Assembly: GCA_039000515.1 (NCBI GenBank) | Contig: JBCFYV010000024.1 | Coordinates: 15,353,422 to 15,417,421 of the forward strand | DNA: 64,000 nucleotides | Direction of reading: 5' to 3' | From: Timema cristinae | Taxonomy: Eukaryota; Arthropoda; Insecta; Phasmatodea; Timematidae | Position numbers and translations under genes: made by a program | Notes under the pieces: generated by a model | Told to the model about the DNA's origin: nothing | Database searches by the model: none | What the model saw: only the letters and a program-made list of their open reading frames with translations | Shown here: positions 45,655-57,137 of the stretch, one piece after another | Layout of the letters: each line of letters starts with the position of its first letter | Position numbering within the stretch: position 1 is the first letter of the stretch

Positions 45655-47745
45655 AGAGAGTGAGTGAATGTAAAGGAACTCTCAGTGAGGCCTGACGGAC
45701 ACTGAGTGAATGTAAAGGTACTCTCATTGAGGCCTGATGGATACTGAGTGAATGTAAATAAACTCTCAGTGAGGCTTGACGGACACTGAGTGAGTGTAAA
45801 GGAACTCTCAGTGAGGCCTGACGGACACTGAGTGAATGTAAAGGAACTCTCAGTGAGACCTGACGGACACTGAGTGAATGTAGAGGTACTCTCAGTGAGG
45901 CCTGACGGACACTGAGTGAATGTAAAGGTACTCTCATTGAGGCCTGATGGATACTGAGTGAATGTAAAGGAACTCTCAGTGAGGCTTGACGGACACTGAG
46001 TGAATGTAAAGGTACTCTCATTGAGGCCTGACGGACACAGAGTGAATGTAAAGGTACTCTCAGTGAGGCTTGACGGACACTGAGTGAATGTAAAGGTACT
46101 ATCAGTGAGGCCTGATGGACACATAGTGAATGTAAAGGTACTCTCAGTGAGGCTTGACGGACACTGAGTGAATGTAAAGGTACTCTCAGTGAGGCTTGAC
46201 GGACAATGAGTGAATGTAAAGGAACACTCAGTGAGGCTTGACGGACACAGAGTGAATGTAAAGGTACTCTCATTGAGGCCTGACGGACACTGAGTGAATG
46301 TAGAGGTACTCTCAGTGAGGCTTGACGGACACTTAGTGAATGTGAAAGTACTCTCGTGAGGCTTGACGGACACTTAGTAAGTGTAAAGGTACTCTCATTA
46401 AGGCTTGACGGACACTTAGTGAATGTAAAGGTACTCTCAGTGAGGCTTGACGGACACTTAGTGAATGTGAAAGTACTCTCAGTGAGGCTTGACGGACACT
46501 TAGTAAGTTTAAAGGTACTCTCATTGAGGCTTGACGGACACTTAGTGAATGTAAAGGTACTCTCTCAGTGAGGCCTGACGGACACTGAATGAATGTAAAG
46601 GTACTCTCAGTGAGGCTTGACGGACACTGAGTGAATGTAAAGGAACTCTCAGTGAGGCCTGACGGACACTAAGTGAATGTTAAGGTATTCTTATTGAGGC
46701 CTGACGGACACTGAGTCAATGTAAAGGTACTCCCAGTGAGGCCTGACGGACACTGAGTGAATGTAAAGGAACTCTCAGTGAGGCTTGACGGACACTTAGT
46801 GAATGTAAAGGTACTCTCAGTGAGGCCTGACGGACACTGAGTGAATGTAAAGGTATTCTTATTGAGGCCTGACGGACACTGAGTGAATGTAAAGGTACTC
46901 TCAGTGAGGCCTGACGGACACTGAGTGAATGTAAAGGTACTCTCAGTGAGGCCTGACGGACACTGAGTGAATGTAAAGGAACACTCAGTGAGGCTTGACG
47001 GACACTGAATGAATGTAAAGGAACTCTCAGTGAGGCCTGACGGACACTGAGTGAATGTAAAGGTATTCTTATTGAGGCCTGACGGACACTGAGTGAATGT
47101 AAAGGTATTCTTATTGAGGCCTGACGGACACTGAGTGAATGTAAAGGTACTCTCAGTGAGGCTTGACGGAAACTGAGTAAATGTAAAGGAACTCTCAGTG
47201 AGGCTTGACGGACACTGAGTGAATGTAAAGGTATTCTTATTGAGGCCTGACGGACACTGAGTGAATGTAAAGGTATTCTTATTGAGGCCTGACGGACACT
47301 GAGTGAATGTAAAGGTACTCTCAGTGAGGCTTGACGGACACTGAATGAATGTAAAGGAACTCTCAGTGAGGCCTGACGGACACTGAGTGAATGTAAAGGT
47401 ATTCTTATTGAGGCCTGACGGACACTGAGTGAATGTAAAGGTATTCTTATTGAGGCCTGACGGACACTGAGTGAATGTAAAGGTATTCTTATTGAGGCCT
47501 GACGGACACTGAGTGAATGTAAAGGTATTTTTATTGAGGCCTGACGGACACTGAGTTAATGTAAAGGTACTCTCAGTGAGGCCTGACGGACACTGAGTGA
47601 ATGTAAAGGTACTCTCAGTGAGGCTTGACGGACACTGAGTAAATGTAAAGGTACTCTCAGTGAGGCTTGATGGACACTGAGTGAAAGTAAAGGTACTCTC
47701 AGTGAGGCCTGACAGACACTGAGTGAATTTAAAGGTACTTTATTT
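45655..47745. repeat. 42-bp minisatellite, about 50 units
   Basis: Unit CTGAGTGAATGTAAAGGTAC / TCTCAGTGAGGCCTGACGGACA. Because 42 is a multiple of three, stop-free frames persist on the minus strand (45600-46373, 257 codons, a 14-residue repeat like STFTFTQCPSSLTE); these end where single bases are lost (near 46353). A variant unit with GGTATTCTTATTGAGG is confined to about 46680-47540, showing local amplification. I regard it as a non-coding minisatellite. Confidence 0.9.
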
Positions 47746-48344
47746 GAGGTGGGGTAAATTATTTGATACTTTCAAACAATAAGTGAACATAAATACATCA
47801 TATTAATTTATTAATCATCATGATTATGACTAATAATATTTCCTATACCACTACTGAACCACAAGTTTTTAAAGACTAATCTCCACTGAGCTCAGTCGGT
47901 GGCCTGGTTCTTGATTCAATCTTCAAAGGCGTGTTCTTAAGCTATCCGCCTTCAATTATTTTTTTTGTGCTAGCCACGCTTACTTTTTACCTTTTGTGTT
48001 CCAAACTAAAACAAATTTAATCACAACTCCATTCTTATTTCGTCAAGTCTGTCCGATCCATTGCCTTATATCTTTTACTTGATCTTTGATATGTCTATAA
48101 TAATTACTCATTCAATAGGTTTTCGTTCATAAACACTTCTGGCTATCTTACTTTTATTATTTGACAAAGGCATCGATTTACGAAAACTTAGAGGTTTTGG
48201 GTGATCTTTTTTCTGAATTTTCATAAAGGAGAGATAATTTCACATTGGTGTTTGTTATAGATTGAATAAGCGGTAAAAAAAAAAGAATTGTTTCATAATT
48301 TTCCTCGAGGAAGAGGGATCAAACCTTACAACTATACCTTGCCC
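47746..48344. other. Unassigned interval
   Basis: A tRNA-like scrap (GAGCTCAGTCGGTGGCCTGG) at 47888; nothing else recognised. Confidence 0.4.
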
Positions 48345-48592
48345 AACCCATTCCAATGGCTGGATGGTCTAAGGCATCACTCTCGTGTTAAGACTGGCCT
48401 ATGGAGCACGGGGAGATCGGTGTTCAAATCCTGTTCGGGTCTATTGAGGGCGGCTTTCTTAAATGGTTTCCCACTTTTATTCCACGAAAATGGGGGTAGA
48501 TTACTTCTAAAACTCTACCTTCCCCATCCCTACCCCATTAGAGTAATTATTCTAAATGCGTAAAGCCTCAACATGTAGTAAGACGTAACGAT
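48345..48592 (+). repeat. SINE family B
   Basis: Head CCAATGGCTGGATGGTCTAA, B box relic GTGTTCAAATCC, body TTTCCCACTTTTATTCCACG, tail AGCCTCAACATGTAGTAAGA. Confidence 0.75.
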
Positions 48593-49204
48593 AAAAAAAA
48601 CTATTGTGTTAGAAAATGTAATAAATATAGCTTAATAATACTTACAATTTTATTTTTATTGGCTTTTTTGCTGCTTCCTACTATAAACGGATTTTTAATT
48701 GAATCAAACATATCTCTTGTATATACCCAATATTTCATGTTTAATACGGCCTTACATTCTCTCTTTATATATATATAGCACTAGGAACTCAAACGTTAAT
48801 GTTGAAACAACACAAGTACTCAAATAACATTCAGATTGTTAATTGAATACCGCCCTTAATGTCAAATGATGGCCCAGATGACGAACTTTGTATCTACTTA
48901 TATTACAAAAAGAAAAGACCAATAAATATAAAATTTTCTTTAAATTGTTTGTACTTTAAAGTAGAATTTGAAACATAAAACTTAAATATAAAAATCCCAA
49001 CATCGGAAACGGAACATTTTTGAAACTAACCAATTACTAAATATAGAAAAAATTATTCGAACGCCATAAAAATCTGTTTTTTCCTGTATTTTTACTCAGT
49101 ATCTTTAATTTTGATTGACTTATATACGTACTGTAATTATGATAATTTTATTATGTATGGGGACGTATTTCAGCTAGAAATTTTTTTTAGAACCCTTTCG
49201 GGTT
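48593..49204. other. AT-rich interval
   Basis: Nothing recognised. Confidence 0.4.
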
Positions 49205-49320
49205 ATACGCTTTAAAAAAAAACTACTAGATCTACTGTCATACGACAAACCCTATGATCTGAAGCTGTAACTATTGATAAATAATATAAATACCTATAAA
49301 ATAACAGTAATAACAAAGAA
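49205..49320 (-). repeat. Dispersed repeat R
   Basis: Complement reads TATTTATCAATAGTTACAGC, then GTATGACAGTAGATCTAGTA. Confidence 0.5.
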
Positions 49321-49794
49321 AAATATTGTCAAAATAATGTTAGTATTTTTTTAAATAATACAAATGTCCACGCTTAAGAAAATCAAGGTATATTTTAAAT
49401 TAAATATGTATTAAATGGGCTCTACATTTTTTTAAATCAAAGAGGTTCTCTATAGAAGGCACTCAAACAAGTTTCCCCACTACTTTTAATTAATTAGTTG
49501 CTACTACCTAAAGTTAAAATGATATAAATAAGGCCCTATAAAGACGACGAGGCTCTAAAGAAACGTGCATATTCTTCATCTCATAAATAACAAGTAATAA
49601 AGATACGTAAAGTGAGAAGGTGATTTAAAGTCGTGTTTACGAATGACCTAATTTAGTTTTATATACACTTCAATAAATATCTTGTTTATTCTAAGCAGGA
49701 TCTAATAGATATTATGAATTACGTGGCTTCACCATTGAATTCATATACGTAACGTCAGATGATAAATTGATTGAAATGGGCGTAAAAACGTTTA
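49321..49794. other. AT-rich interval
   Basis: Nothing recognised. Confidence 0.4.
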
Positions 49795-51260
49795 GTTACT
49801 AAAATGAAAGGACAGTATTGTAATTGTGAAAAGATTTATCTAAAGAATATGATAAATATTTACGTTTTATGTGAACCCGAACAAAAAATGTAATTTTATA
49901 TTTCCGTCTGTTCCCATGTCTGTCTGTCTATCTGCCCTTGGTCACGGATCAAAAACGGTATGATGAATTTTGTTCAAACGTGATATTTAAATTTTATATG
50001 TCTATACCTAACAACTTTTTTTTATACCCTAGCCTTTTAATTAATTTTAATTTATTGATGAGTGATTTATTTTGCATTAATATTTTTTCTAAAATGGCTT
50101 TGATGGTTTTGATTGGTTTTTTGCCTAAAATTCGGAATGGGTAGTTTAATGCTGGGAAATTTGTGGAAATTCTAAATAATTAGAAAACAGCTAACAATTT
50201 TGTTCATAATTCATATCTGGAGATTGTGTTTATCAAAAATAACAATGTTTAATTATTTTTGGGGTGGACACTCATTTTTGGGTGTTTACTGATGAATAAT
50301 ATATTTTTTAAACTTGAAACATTTTACAAATGGCTCTAACGATTTGGTTCCAAATGGGTATCTTGGGAGCGTTTGACATAAAAAATAATAATGTAGGCCT
50401 ACACTTATATTTAGGGTAAAACTCATTGATGGATACTTGTCTGATGAGTAATGACTGATTTTTCAAAAAGTTTGAAATTTTTTATAATGATCTTAACGAT
50501 ATGGTTTTAAATGGTTGGTAGTATTTGCCATTTAAGATTTCACTATAATTTGAATTATGAGTTAAACCTCTTTTAAGGGTAGTTTATAAAAGACAGACTT
50601 GTTACAATTTTTAAATATTTTAAAAATTGAGTTAATTATTTGGTTAAAAATTGATCTATTGGTATTGTTTTACATTACAAATAGCCCTGTAGACTTGTTT
50701 TTGGAGTAAGAATTTTTTAAGGGTGGCCTTCTGATGACTAATTGAAAACAAATGAACTATTTTAAAAATTGCTCTGTAAAAACTGGCTACTTTGTTTTTG
50801 GGGTGGACTGATTTTTGTAAATTTTGAGTAGTTTGGAAAATATCTATACCGATTTTATTCAAAATGGATATCAGGTGAATATTTTATCCGATAATGAATA
50901 ATGTGAGTTTATTTTTACTATATAAATTAATTTAAGGATAGTTTACTAACACAAATTTTAGAAAATATGAAATCCAAATTTGCCTTAAATATTGTGCTAA
51001 GAATGGGTATCTGGAAGTAGTTTTTCATGATAGATAAGTATACGTTTTATTCTTACAATTTATAAATAATTTTAGGGTGGCTTATAAATAACTTATTTTT
51101 GAAAATTTGAAATTTGTTGAAAATATTTGAACAATATGGTATAATGTTTATGATTAAAGATTTTGTTACTGTGATTAACAAGATTATGTGTTTGTTTTTA
51201 TAAGTAAAACTTATTTAAGGGTAGTTTACTGAAAACCTATTTTTGAAAATTTTTCTTCGA
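49795..51260 (+). repeat. Modular repeat related to the 1.56-kb element
   Basis: Starts with CAGTATTGTAATTGTGAAAA and TTTCCGTCTGTTCCC, GTCTGTCTGTC, like the left end of 42646. It then reiterates degenerate blocks of ~150-200 bases containing CTAACGATTTGGTTC, AATGGGTATCTGG, TTAAGGGTAGTTTA and TTTTTGAAAATTTGAAA about seven times. Confidence 0.5.
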
Positions 51261-51596
51261 AGCCATAATACACAATATTAGAATGTTAGGGCGATTGTGT
51301 GTCTTCCTATTTATTTTTGTTTAATTCTTGTAGCTTTTTTTTATTATTATAACCCAAGTATAGAACTAGTAGGAAATTTAAGGTTAATACCATTCCTGTT
51401 TGGTTTTGCTACACAAATAGTCCTAGGAATTGATTTGAAAGAAGCTTGAATACAAATATTAGATTAAAACTTTTGTGTTCATATGTTACATTTAAATAAG
51501 TGTCAACACACTTCCAGTACTTCTAACATCAGGAAAAACTGTCTCAAGAGATACAATTAAGTTATCTTTAGCTGACATGTTATCTAGAGAATTGAT

Positions 51597-51880
51597 CACG
51601 TTGCAACTTTCCCAGTGAGCAAATTCTTGTATGCTCTAAACATGTTTATGAAGCCTTCAGACTCAAGTGGGTATGACAACCACTTGTGTGGAAGCTTTTT
51701 CCCCTTGTCATGCATGACAGCTGATATCGCTAGGTCTACAAAGAGAATATTGGGGCTCCACCCAAAAAAAAGAGAAGGACACGAGAGACAAGGTCCTTTG
51801 TTGTTTGATATGAAGACCAAAGCAGAACATTGTTTTATCTTGTCTTTGAATCCCTGGGGAGTTGGGGAATGTATACTATT
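51597..51880 (-). pseudogene. Unrecognised coding-like frame
   Basis: The minus strand is open for ~95 codons (CSALVFISNNKGPCLSC, FFGWSPNILFVDLAI, KLPHKWLSYPLESEG, MFRAYKNLLTGK). After a one-base shift it continues for ~35 more with NSLDNMSAKDNLIVSLETVF down to about 51490. The amino-acid composition is protein-like and not low-complexity. I do not recognise it; a decayed transposon or host-gene copy is possible. Confidence 0.3.
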
Positions 51881-51930
51881 TTATCTGTATGGTTGGTATT
51901 GTATTCACCAAATGAAGACAAGTTGAGTAT

Positions 51931-52482
51931 TTAAGAACTGCTACTGGTTTCACAAAGTTAATTTCTCAATGCTCCACTAGAGAGTTGAAAAAAGAAGATA
52001 TAGACTCAAGAATTGTTTTACCAACGAATGCTTAATTTAAATTTGAAGTGATAATTTTAGTTATACATTGATTCAGTGGGCATCTAGACCACATTTTTTT
52101 AAACTAGCTATTGATGTGATGGATATCTTAACCACTTTTTTAACTATCTATTTGTACGGTGGGTGTTTGAACTTTCATGCTAACTAGGTTATGATCAGGA
52201 ATGTAGAAGCTATCACTACAACCAAGTAATTATCCTGTGGGTGTTGTAGTGATAACTTGACACTGTTGATATCATTACAATGAACTATTTATACGGTGGG
52301 TGTTGGAGTGATAACTATATGGTGCGGAACTTATATTGAAGTTTACTGAGTATCTTGAAAGATATCTACCGGTGGGGCCACCGAGACTAATACCATTAAG
52401 CAAGTGATATTGACATTTATTCATAGGAGCGCTATATCCAAATTATAACATGAAATGTATAAATAAATCATAGATCTATTGA
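51931..52482. other. Unassigned interval
   Basis: Contains a loosely repeated motif (TGATGTGATGGATATCTTAA, GTACGGTGGGTGTTTGAACT, TACGGTGGGTGTTGGAGTG) at 52080-52310; degenerate tandem repeat. Nothing else. Confidence 0.4.
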
Positions 52483-52636
52483 ACACACACACACACAAAC
52501 ACACACACACAAACACACACACGCACACAAACACACACATGCACACACAAACACACACACATGCACACACAAACACAAACATGCACACACAAACACACAC
52601 ACATGCACATACAAACACACACACAAATGCACACAA
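52483..52636. repeat. (CA)n-rich microsatellite
   Basis: ACACACAA / ACACATGCAC mixture. The 77-87 codon frames across it (Thr-His or Val-Cys repeats) are artefacts of the dinucleotide run. Confidence 0.95.
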
Positions 52637-52981
52637 AATTGCCTTGTGGGTTCGATTCCTGGCTGGTACCAGATGTAAAATCATGTCACAATTATTTTTA
52701 ATGAAAATTTAAACAAATCAATCTATATTACTAAAAACATTAAAATCAAGATTATTTACTAGATGTCCAGCTTTTCAATTTTCTTACAGTGGATAAAGAT
52801 CGATTTAAATGTTTTTATACCCGCCTTCAAAATAAATCAAATAAAAAGAAATATTTTTTAGAATTCGGATTTCATGAAATATTGTATGTAAACACCGTTA
52901 ACTTTGAGAGGTAGCCGTACTACATCGACGGTCTATAATATGGCCCTATATTATAAGTTACGCCCTAGGGGAACACTGTAA
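52637..52981. other. Unassigned interval
   Basis: Begins with a SINE D B-box relic (GGGTTCGATTCCTGGCTGGT, 52648-52667) and ends with TAA (52979-52981). Confidence 0.45.
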
Positions 52982-53039
52982 AAGTGCGTATACATTAGGC
53001 GAGCCTAGCCTGTAATGTAATGCTCGTCAGTTTGGACGC

Positions 53040-54590
53040 GGAACGAGCACGCTACGAGCATCCTCTGAACCAGGGGTGAAACGATCACGCTACGAGAATC
53101 CTCTGAACCAGGAGTGAAACGAGCACGCTACGAGCATCCTCTGAACCAGGGGGGAAACGAGCACGCTACGAGCATCCTCTGAACCAGGGGTGAAACGATC
53201 ACGCTACGAGCATCCTCTGAACCAGGAGTGAAACGATCACACTACGAGCATCCTCTGAACCAGGGGGGAAACGATCACGCTACGAGCATCCTCTGAACCA
53301 GGAGTGAAACGATCACGCTACGAGCATCCTCTGAACCAGGAGTGAAACGATCACACTACGAGCATCCTCTGAACCAGGGGGGAAACGATCACGCTACGAG
53401 CATCCTCTGAACCAGGAGTGAAACGATCACGCTACGAGCATCCTCTGAACCAGGAGTGAAACGATCACACTACGAGCATCCTCTGAACCAGGGGGGAAAC
53501 GATCACGCTACGAGCATCTTCTGAACCAGGAGTGAAACGATCACGCTACGAGCATCCTCTGAACCAGGGGGGAAATGAGCACGCTACGAGCATCCTCTGA
53601 ACCAGGGGGAAACGATCACGCTACGAGCATCCTCTGAACCAGGGGGGAAACGATCACGCTACGAGCATCCTCTGAACCAGGAGTGAAACGATCACGCTAC
53701 GAGTATCCTCTGAACCAGGGGGGAAACGATCACACTATGAGCATCCTCTGAACCAGGAGTGAAATGATCACGCTACGAGCATCCTCTGAACCAGGGGGGA
53801 AACGATCACACTATGAGCATCCTCTGAACCAGGAGTGAAATGATCACGCTACGAGCATCCTCTGAACCAGGAGTGAAACGATCACGCTACGAGCATCCTC
53901 TGAACCAGGGGGGAAACGATCACACTATGAGCATCCTCTGAACCAGGAGTGAAATGATCACGCTACGAGCATCCTCTGAACCAGGGGGGAAACGATCACA
54001 CTACGAGCATCCTCTGAACCAGGAGTGAAATGATCACGCCACGAGCATCCTCTGAACCAGGAGTGAAACGATCACACTACGAGCATCCTCTGAACCAGGG
54101 GGGAAACGATCACGCTACGAGCATCCTCTGAACCAGGGGGGAAACGAGCACGCTACGAGCATCCTCTGAACCAGGGGGAAACGATCACGCTACGAGCATC
54201 CTCTGAACCAGGGGGGAAACGATCACGCTATGAGCATCCTCTGAACCAGGGGGGAAACGATCACACTACGAGCATCCTCTGAACCAGGGGGGAAACGATC
54301 ACACTATGAGCATCCTCTGAACCAGGAGTGAAATGATCACGCTACGAGCATCCTCTGAACCAGGGGGGAAACGATCACACTACGAGCATCCTCTGAACCA
54401 GGAGTGAAATGATCACGCCACGAGCATCCTCTGAACCAGGAGTGAAACGATCACACTACGAGCATCCTCTGAACCAGGGGGGAAACGATCACGCTACGAG
54501 CATCCTCTGAACCAGGGGGGAAACGATCACGCTACGAGCATCCTCTGAACCAGGGGGAAACGATCACACTACGAGCATCCTATGAACCAT
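53040..54590. repeat. 38-bp minisatellite, about 41 units
   Basis: Unit ACGATCACGCTACGAGCATC / CTCTGAACCAGGAGTGAA with a second form ending GGGGGGAA. Ten-unit blocks recur: the rare GATCACGCCACG variant occurs at about 54032 and again 379 bases later, so a ~380-bp higher-order duplication is visible. There are no unique spacers, so it is not a CRISPR-like array. Confidence 0.95.
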
Positions 54591-54722
54591 TGGTGGAACA
54601 ATCATGCCACGCGCAAGCGACGTAACAGTGATCTCAGTTCAATTCATTATTTGCGAGGGTGCACTTATTATGTTTCAATTTAATTAGCTGTCTTAACTCT
54701 ACTAAATGTCTGATAACAAAGA

Positions 54723-54982
54723 GGTGACCTGGCGGTCTAGGGGTAAGGTGTCAGACTTTTGTTCTGGGGGTCCAGGCTCAATCCTTGGTCCCTGCACAGA
54801 TTTATCTGATTACCAAGCCCTTCCTTCACCTCTGACAAGACGAGTATTAACCACATCTTGTGAATTGTGTGGAATTCCAGGCCTCCACCGTGGTTCGGAT
54901 CCCAAGTTAAACTGTTAGTCTTCCATTTCATCTCACAATCACCCTACCATTACCCGAATGGATAGTAAGACGCGGTGTTAAT
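54723..54982 (+). repeat. SINE family A, nested
   Basis: Full-length copy with a shortened tail (TACCCGAATGGATAGTAAGA), flanked by GATAACAAAG / GATAACGAAG. Confidence 0.85.
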
Positions 54983-55229
54983 AGATAACGAAGAAGCCTT
55001 AGCCTTAATTATCTGCAGTGGTGCTATGCTAATTATGGCCAATTTATTTAAAAATAAATTAATGCCTCGGTGATGGTGGAGTATAATTGTATACAAGACG
55101 GACCGGTTTGGAATTACTGCGTGATTTAAAGTTCTAGCACATTAGTAAGCATTACAAAAACTTTACCAGAATGTCTCCTACAGACTTTGAGATTTTGCTG
55201 AGTAAAATATAACCGAAAATACTAATTAT

Positions 55230-55408
55230 TTTTCGTTTGCAAACATCTTCTGTATGTTCTGATAATGTGGTGATATCCTTCCAGGCATCTTCCTTCAGAT
55301 TCTTGTTATAATATTTTTCATCCTCACCTCCTCGGTGTCCCATAAAACAATATGATTTTTATAAAATTCTATCAACTGAAATACAGATTCCTTAGACCAG
55401 TTCTCCAT
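55230..55408 (-). pseudogene. MADF-domain protein remnant
   Basis: From the ATG complement at 55406-55408 the minus strand reads MENWSKESVFQLIEFYKNHI, VLWD, then in a shifted frame EKYYNKNLKEDAWKDI and EDVCKRKI. The order (L.LIE.Y..H..LWD...YYN...K..AW..I...V..CK.K.) is that of the MADF (Myb/SANT-like) DNA-binding domain. The frame is broken by a small insertion around GAGGAGGTGAGG. PIF/Harbinger transposons encode such a protein beside the transposase, so it fits the host element. Only about 60 residues remain. Confidence 0.65.
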
Positions 55409-55504
55409 GCTCGCGATCACGCAACAAACACGTCCCAACTAAACTGACGAATCCCTTTGTGTTCGTTGGAAAAACCGACAGCCGGCGGATCACTGCGAAT
55501 GGTT

Positions 55505-55740
55505 TGTAGCGTGGTATTAGCCTGGTCGTAGTGGGGTCCTAGCTTGCTCGTAGCGTGGTCTTAGCGTGCTCGTAGCGTGGTCTTAGCGTACTCGTAGCAT
55601 GGTCGTAGCGTGGTCATAGCGTGGTCCTAGTGTGCTCGTAGCGTGGTCGTAGCGTGCTCGTAGCGTGCTTGTAGCATGGTCGTAACGTGGCCATAGCGTG
55701 GTCATAGCGTGGTCTTAGTGTGCTCGTAGCGCGCTCGCGG
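55505..55740. repeat. 11-bp subterminal tandem array, ~21 units
   Basis: Unit GTAGCGTGGTC with GTAGCGTGCTC and TTAGCGTGCTC variants. Its complement contains GAGCACGCTACGA, the same core as the left array, in inverted orientation. Confidence 0.85.
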
Positions 55741-55818
55741 GCCCGTACCAATCAGACGAATCTGTTACATTATATGTTACGTTACAGGCACGGCTCACCT
55801 AATGTATACGGGGCTTAA

Positions 55819-56466
55819 GTAAAGGTTGCTACCTTTCAAGGTAATTGATGGGTAAATTGATAATTACTTTCAACATCTCAGAAACAATATTTCTTATCAT
55901 CAATACATGGACTCTACTAATAATTATTATATAATATACTATCATAAGTACCTGGCGTGGTTTTAAACAGATAGATAAAAACATCTTCATTTTAATCATT
56001 CCAACAGAGTTTTTAATAGATTAAAAAAAATCCAGTCAAAAATATAAAACTCCAGCTTCAAGGTGCATAGGTTTGTTTAAAGGACCTATTGATTTTAAAA
56101 TTTAAGACCTCTACTTGCGGTAAATATTGCGCAACGTCCATGTCAGACATCATAAATGAGGTTTTTATAAAACAAAATGTCTTCTTGAAAATACTATCCT
56201 CTCATTCTTATTTTCCAACTAATTATTCTTTTGATTAAAAAAGCAAAATACGAATTTATTTTACAATCAGATTGTGCAGTGTTATAAATCAACCTATAAG
56301 TATTCAATTCTAATACATATTTTAGAAATATTCCTATCGGACGAATATAATGACTTGTAATAATGACCATAGTAGTCTTACGGCAGGTTCCAATTGGAGT
56401 GACAGGTGGAAGTGTGAACATGTGTGAGCGAGTGTGGGCTTTAGTATATTTAGTTCGTCTAATAAA
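55819..56466. other. Unassigned interval
   Basis: Nothing recognised. Confidence 0.4.
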
Positions 56467-56758
56467 TTATTATTATTATTATTATTATTATTACATCGCG
56501 TGTTACTACCCGTTCGGGTTATACGCCCTTACGCTAATGTGTAATGGTAGGGTGATTGTGAGATGAAATGAAGGACCTACACAGTTTAACGTGGAATCCG
56601 AACCACAGTGGAGGCCTGGCGTTCCCCACATTCACAAGATGTCTTGTAAGAGGTGAAGGAAGGGTTTGGAAATCAGATAAATCTGTGCCGGGACCAAGGA
56701 TTGAACCCCGGCCGCCAGCACAGAAGTCTGACACCTTACCCCTAGACCAGCAGGTCAC
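56467..56758 (-). repeat. SINE family A, full-length
   Basis: Near consensus. Flanked by TTCGTCTAATAAA / TTCGTCCAATAAA, a 13-base target duplication with one mismatch. Confidence 0.9.
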
Positions 56759-56850
56759 CTTTCGTCCAATAAAGAAAGTTTCTCTTTAATCATTGCGTAT
56801 TATTACCTGTCCAGGCTATAAGCATATATGACAATTCTCTAATGGGAGTA

Positions 56851-57137
56851 GGTGACCTGGTGGTCTAGGGGTAAGGTGTCAGACTTCTATGCTGGCGGCC
56901 GGGGTTCAATCCTCGGTCCCGGCGCATATTTATCTGATTTCCAAACCCTTCCTTCACCTCTGACAAGACATCTTGTGAATGTGGGGAATGCCAGGCCACC
57001 ACCGTGGTTCGGATTCCACGTTAAACTGTAGGTCCTTCATTTCATCTCACAATCACCCTACCATTACACATTAGCGTAAGTGCGTATAACCCGAACGGGT
57101 AGTAAGACGCGGTGCTAATAATAATAATAATAATAAT
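56851..57137 (+). repeat. SINE family A, full-length
   Basis: Near consensus, opposite in orientation to its neighbour 90 bases away. Imperfect flanking duplication TCTAATGGGAGTA / TCTAATGGAGTAA. Confidence 0.9.

Larger units (their letters stand above)
52982..55815. mobile_element. PIF/Harbinger-like transposon derivative, 2.8 kb
   Basis: Terminal inverted repeats share CGTATACATTAGGYGAGCC (left starts AAGTGCGTATACATTAGG, right complement AGCCCCGTATACATTAGG). TAA flanks both ends (52979-52981 and 55816-55818). Subterminal regions carry inverted versions of CACGCTACGAGC and have grown into a 38-bp array (left) and an 11-bp array (right). A broken MADF frame at the right end is the DNA-binding partner protein usual in this superfamily. 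No DDE transposase seen. Confidence 0.75.

Noticed and set aside
45600..46373. 257-codon repetitive minus-strand frame as a protein gene
   Set aside because: It lies wholly within the 42-bp minisatellite; the period is a multiple of three, other frames are open too, and it ends at a simple deletion. No start context, splice signals or non-repeat domain.
52421..52712. Cys/Val-rich or Thr/His-rich ORFs
   Set aside because: They are translations of a CA microsatellite.
53040..54590. CRISPR-like array
   Set aside because: The 38-bp units are directly tandem with no unique spacers, lie between transposon inverted ends, and the genome is eukaryotic.
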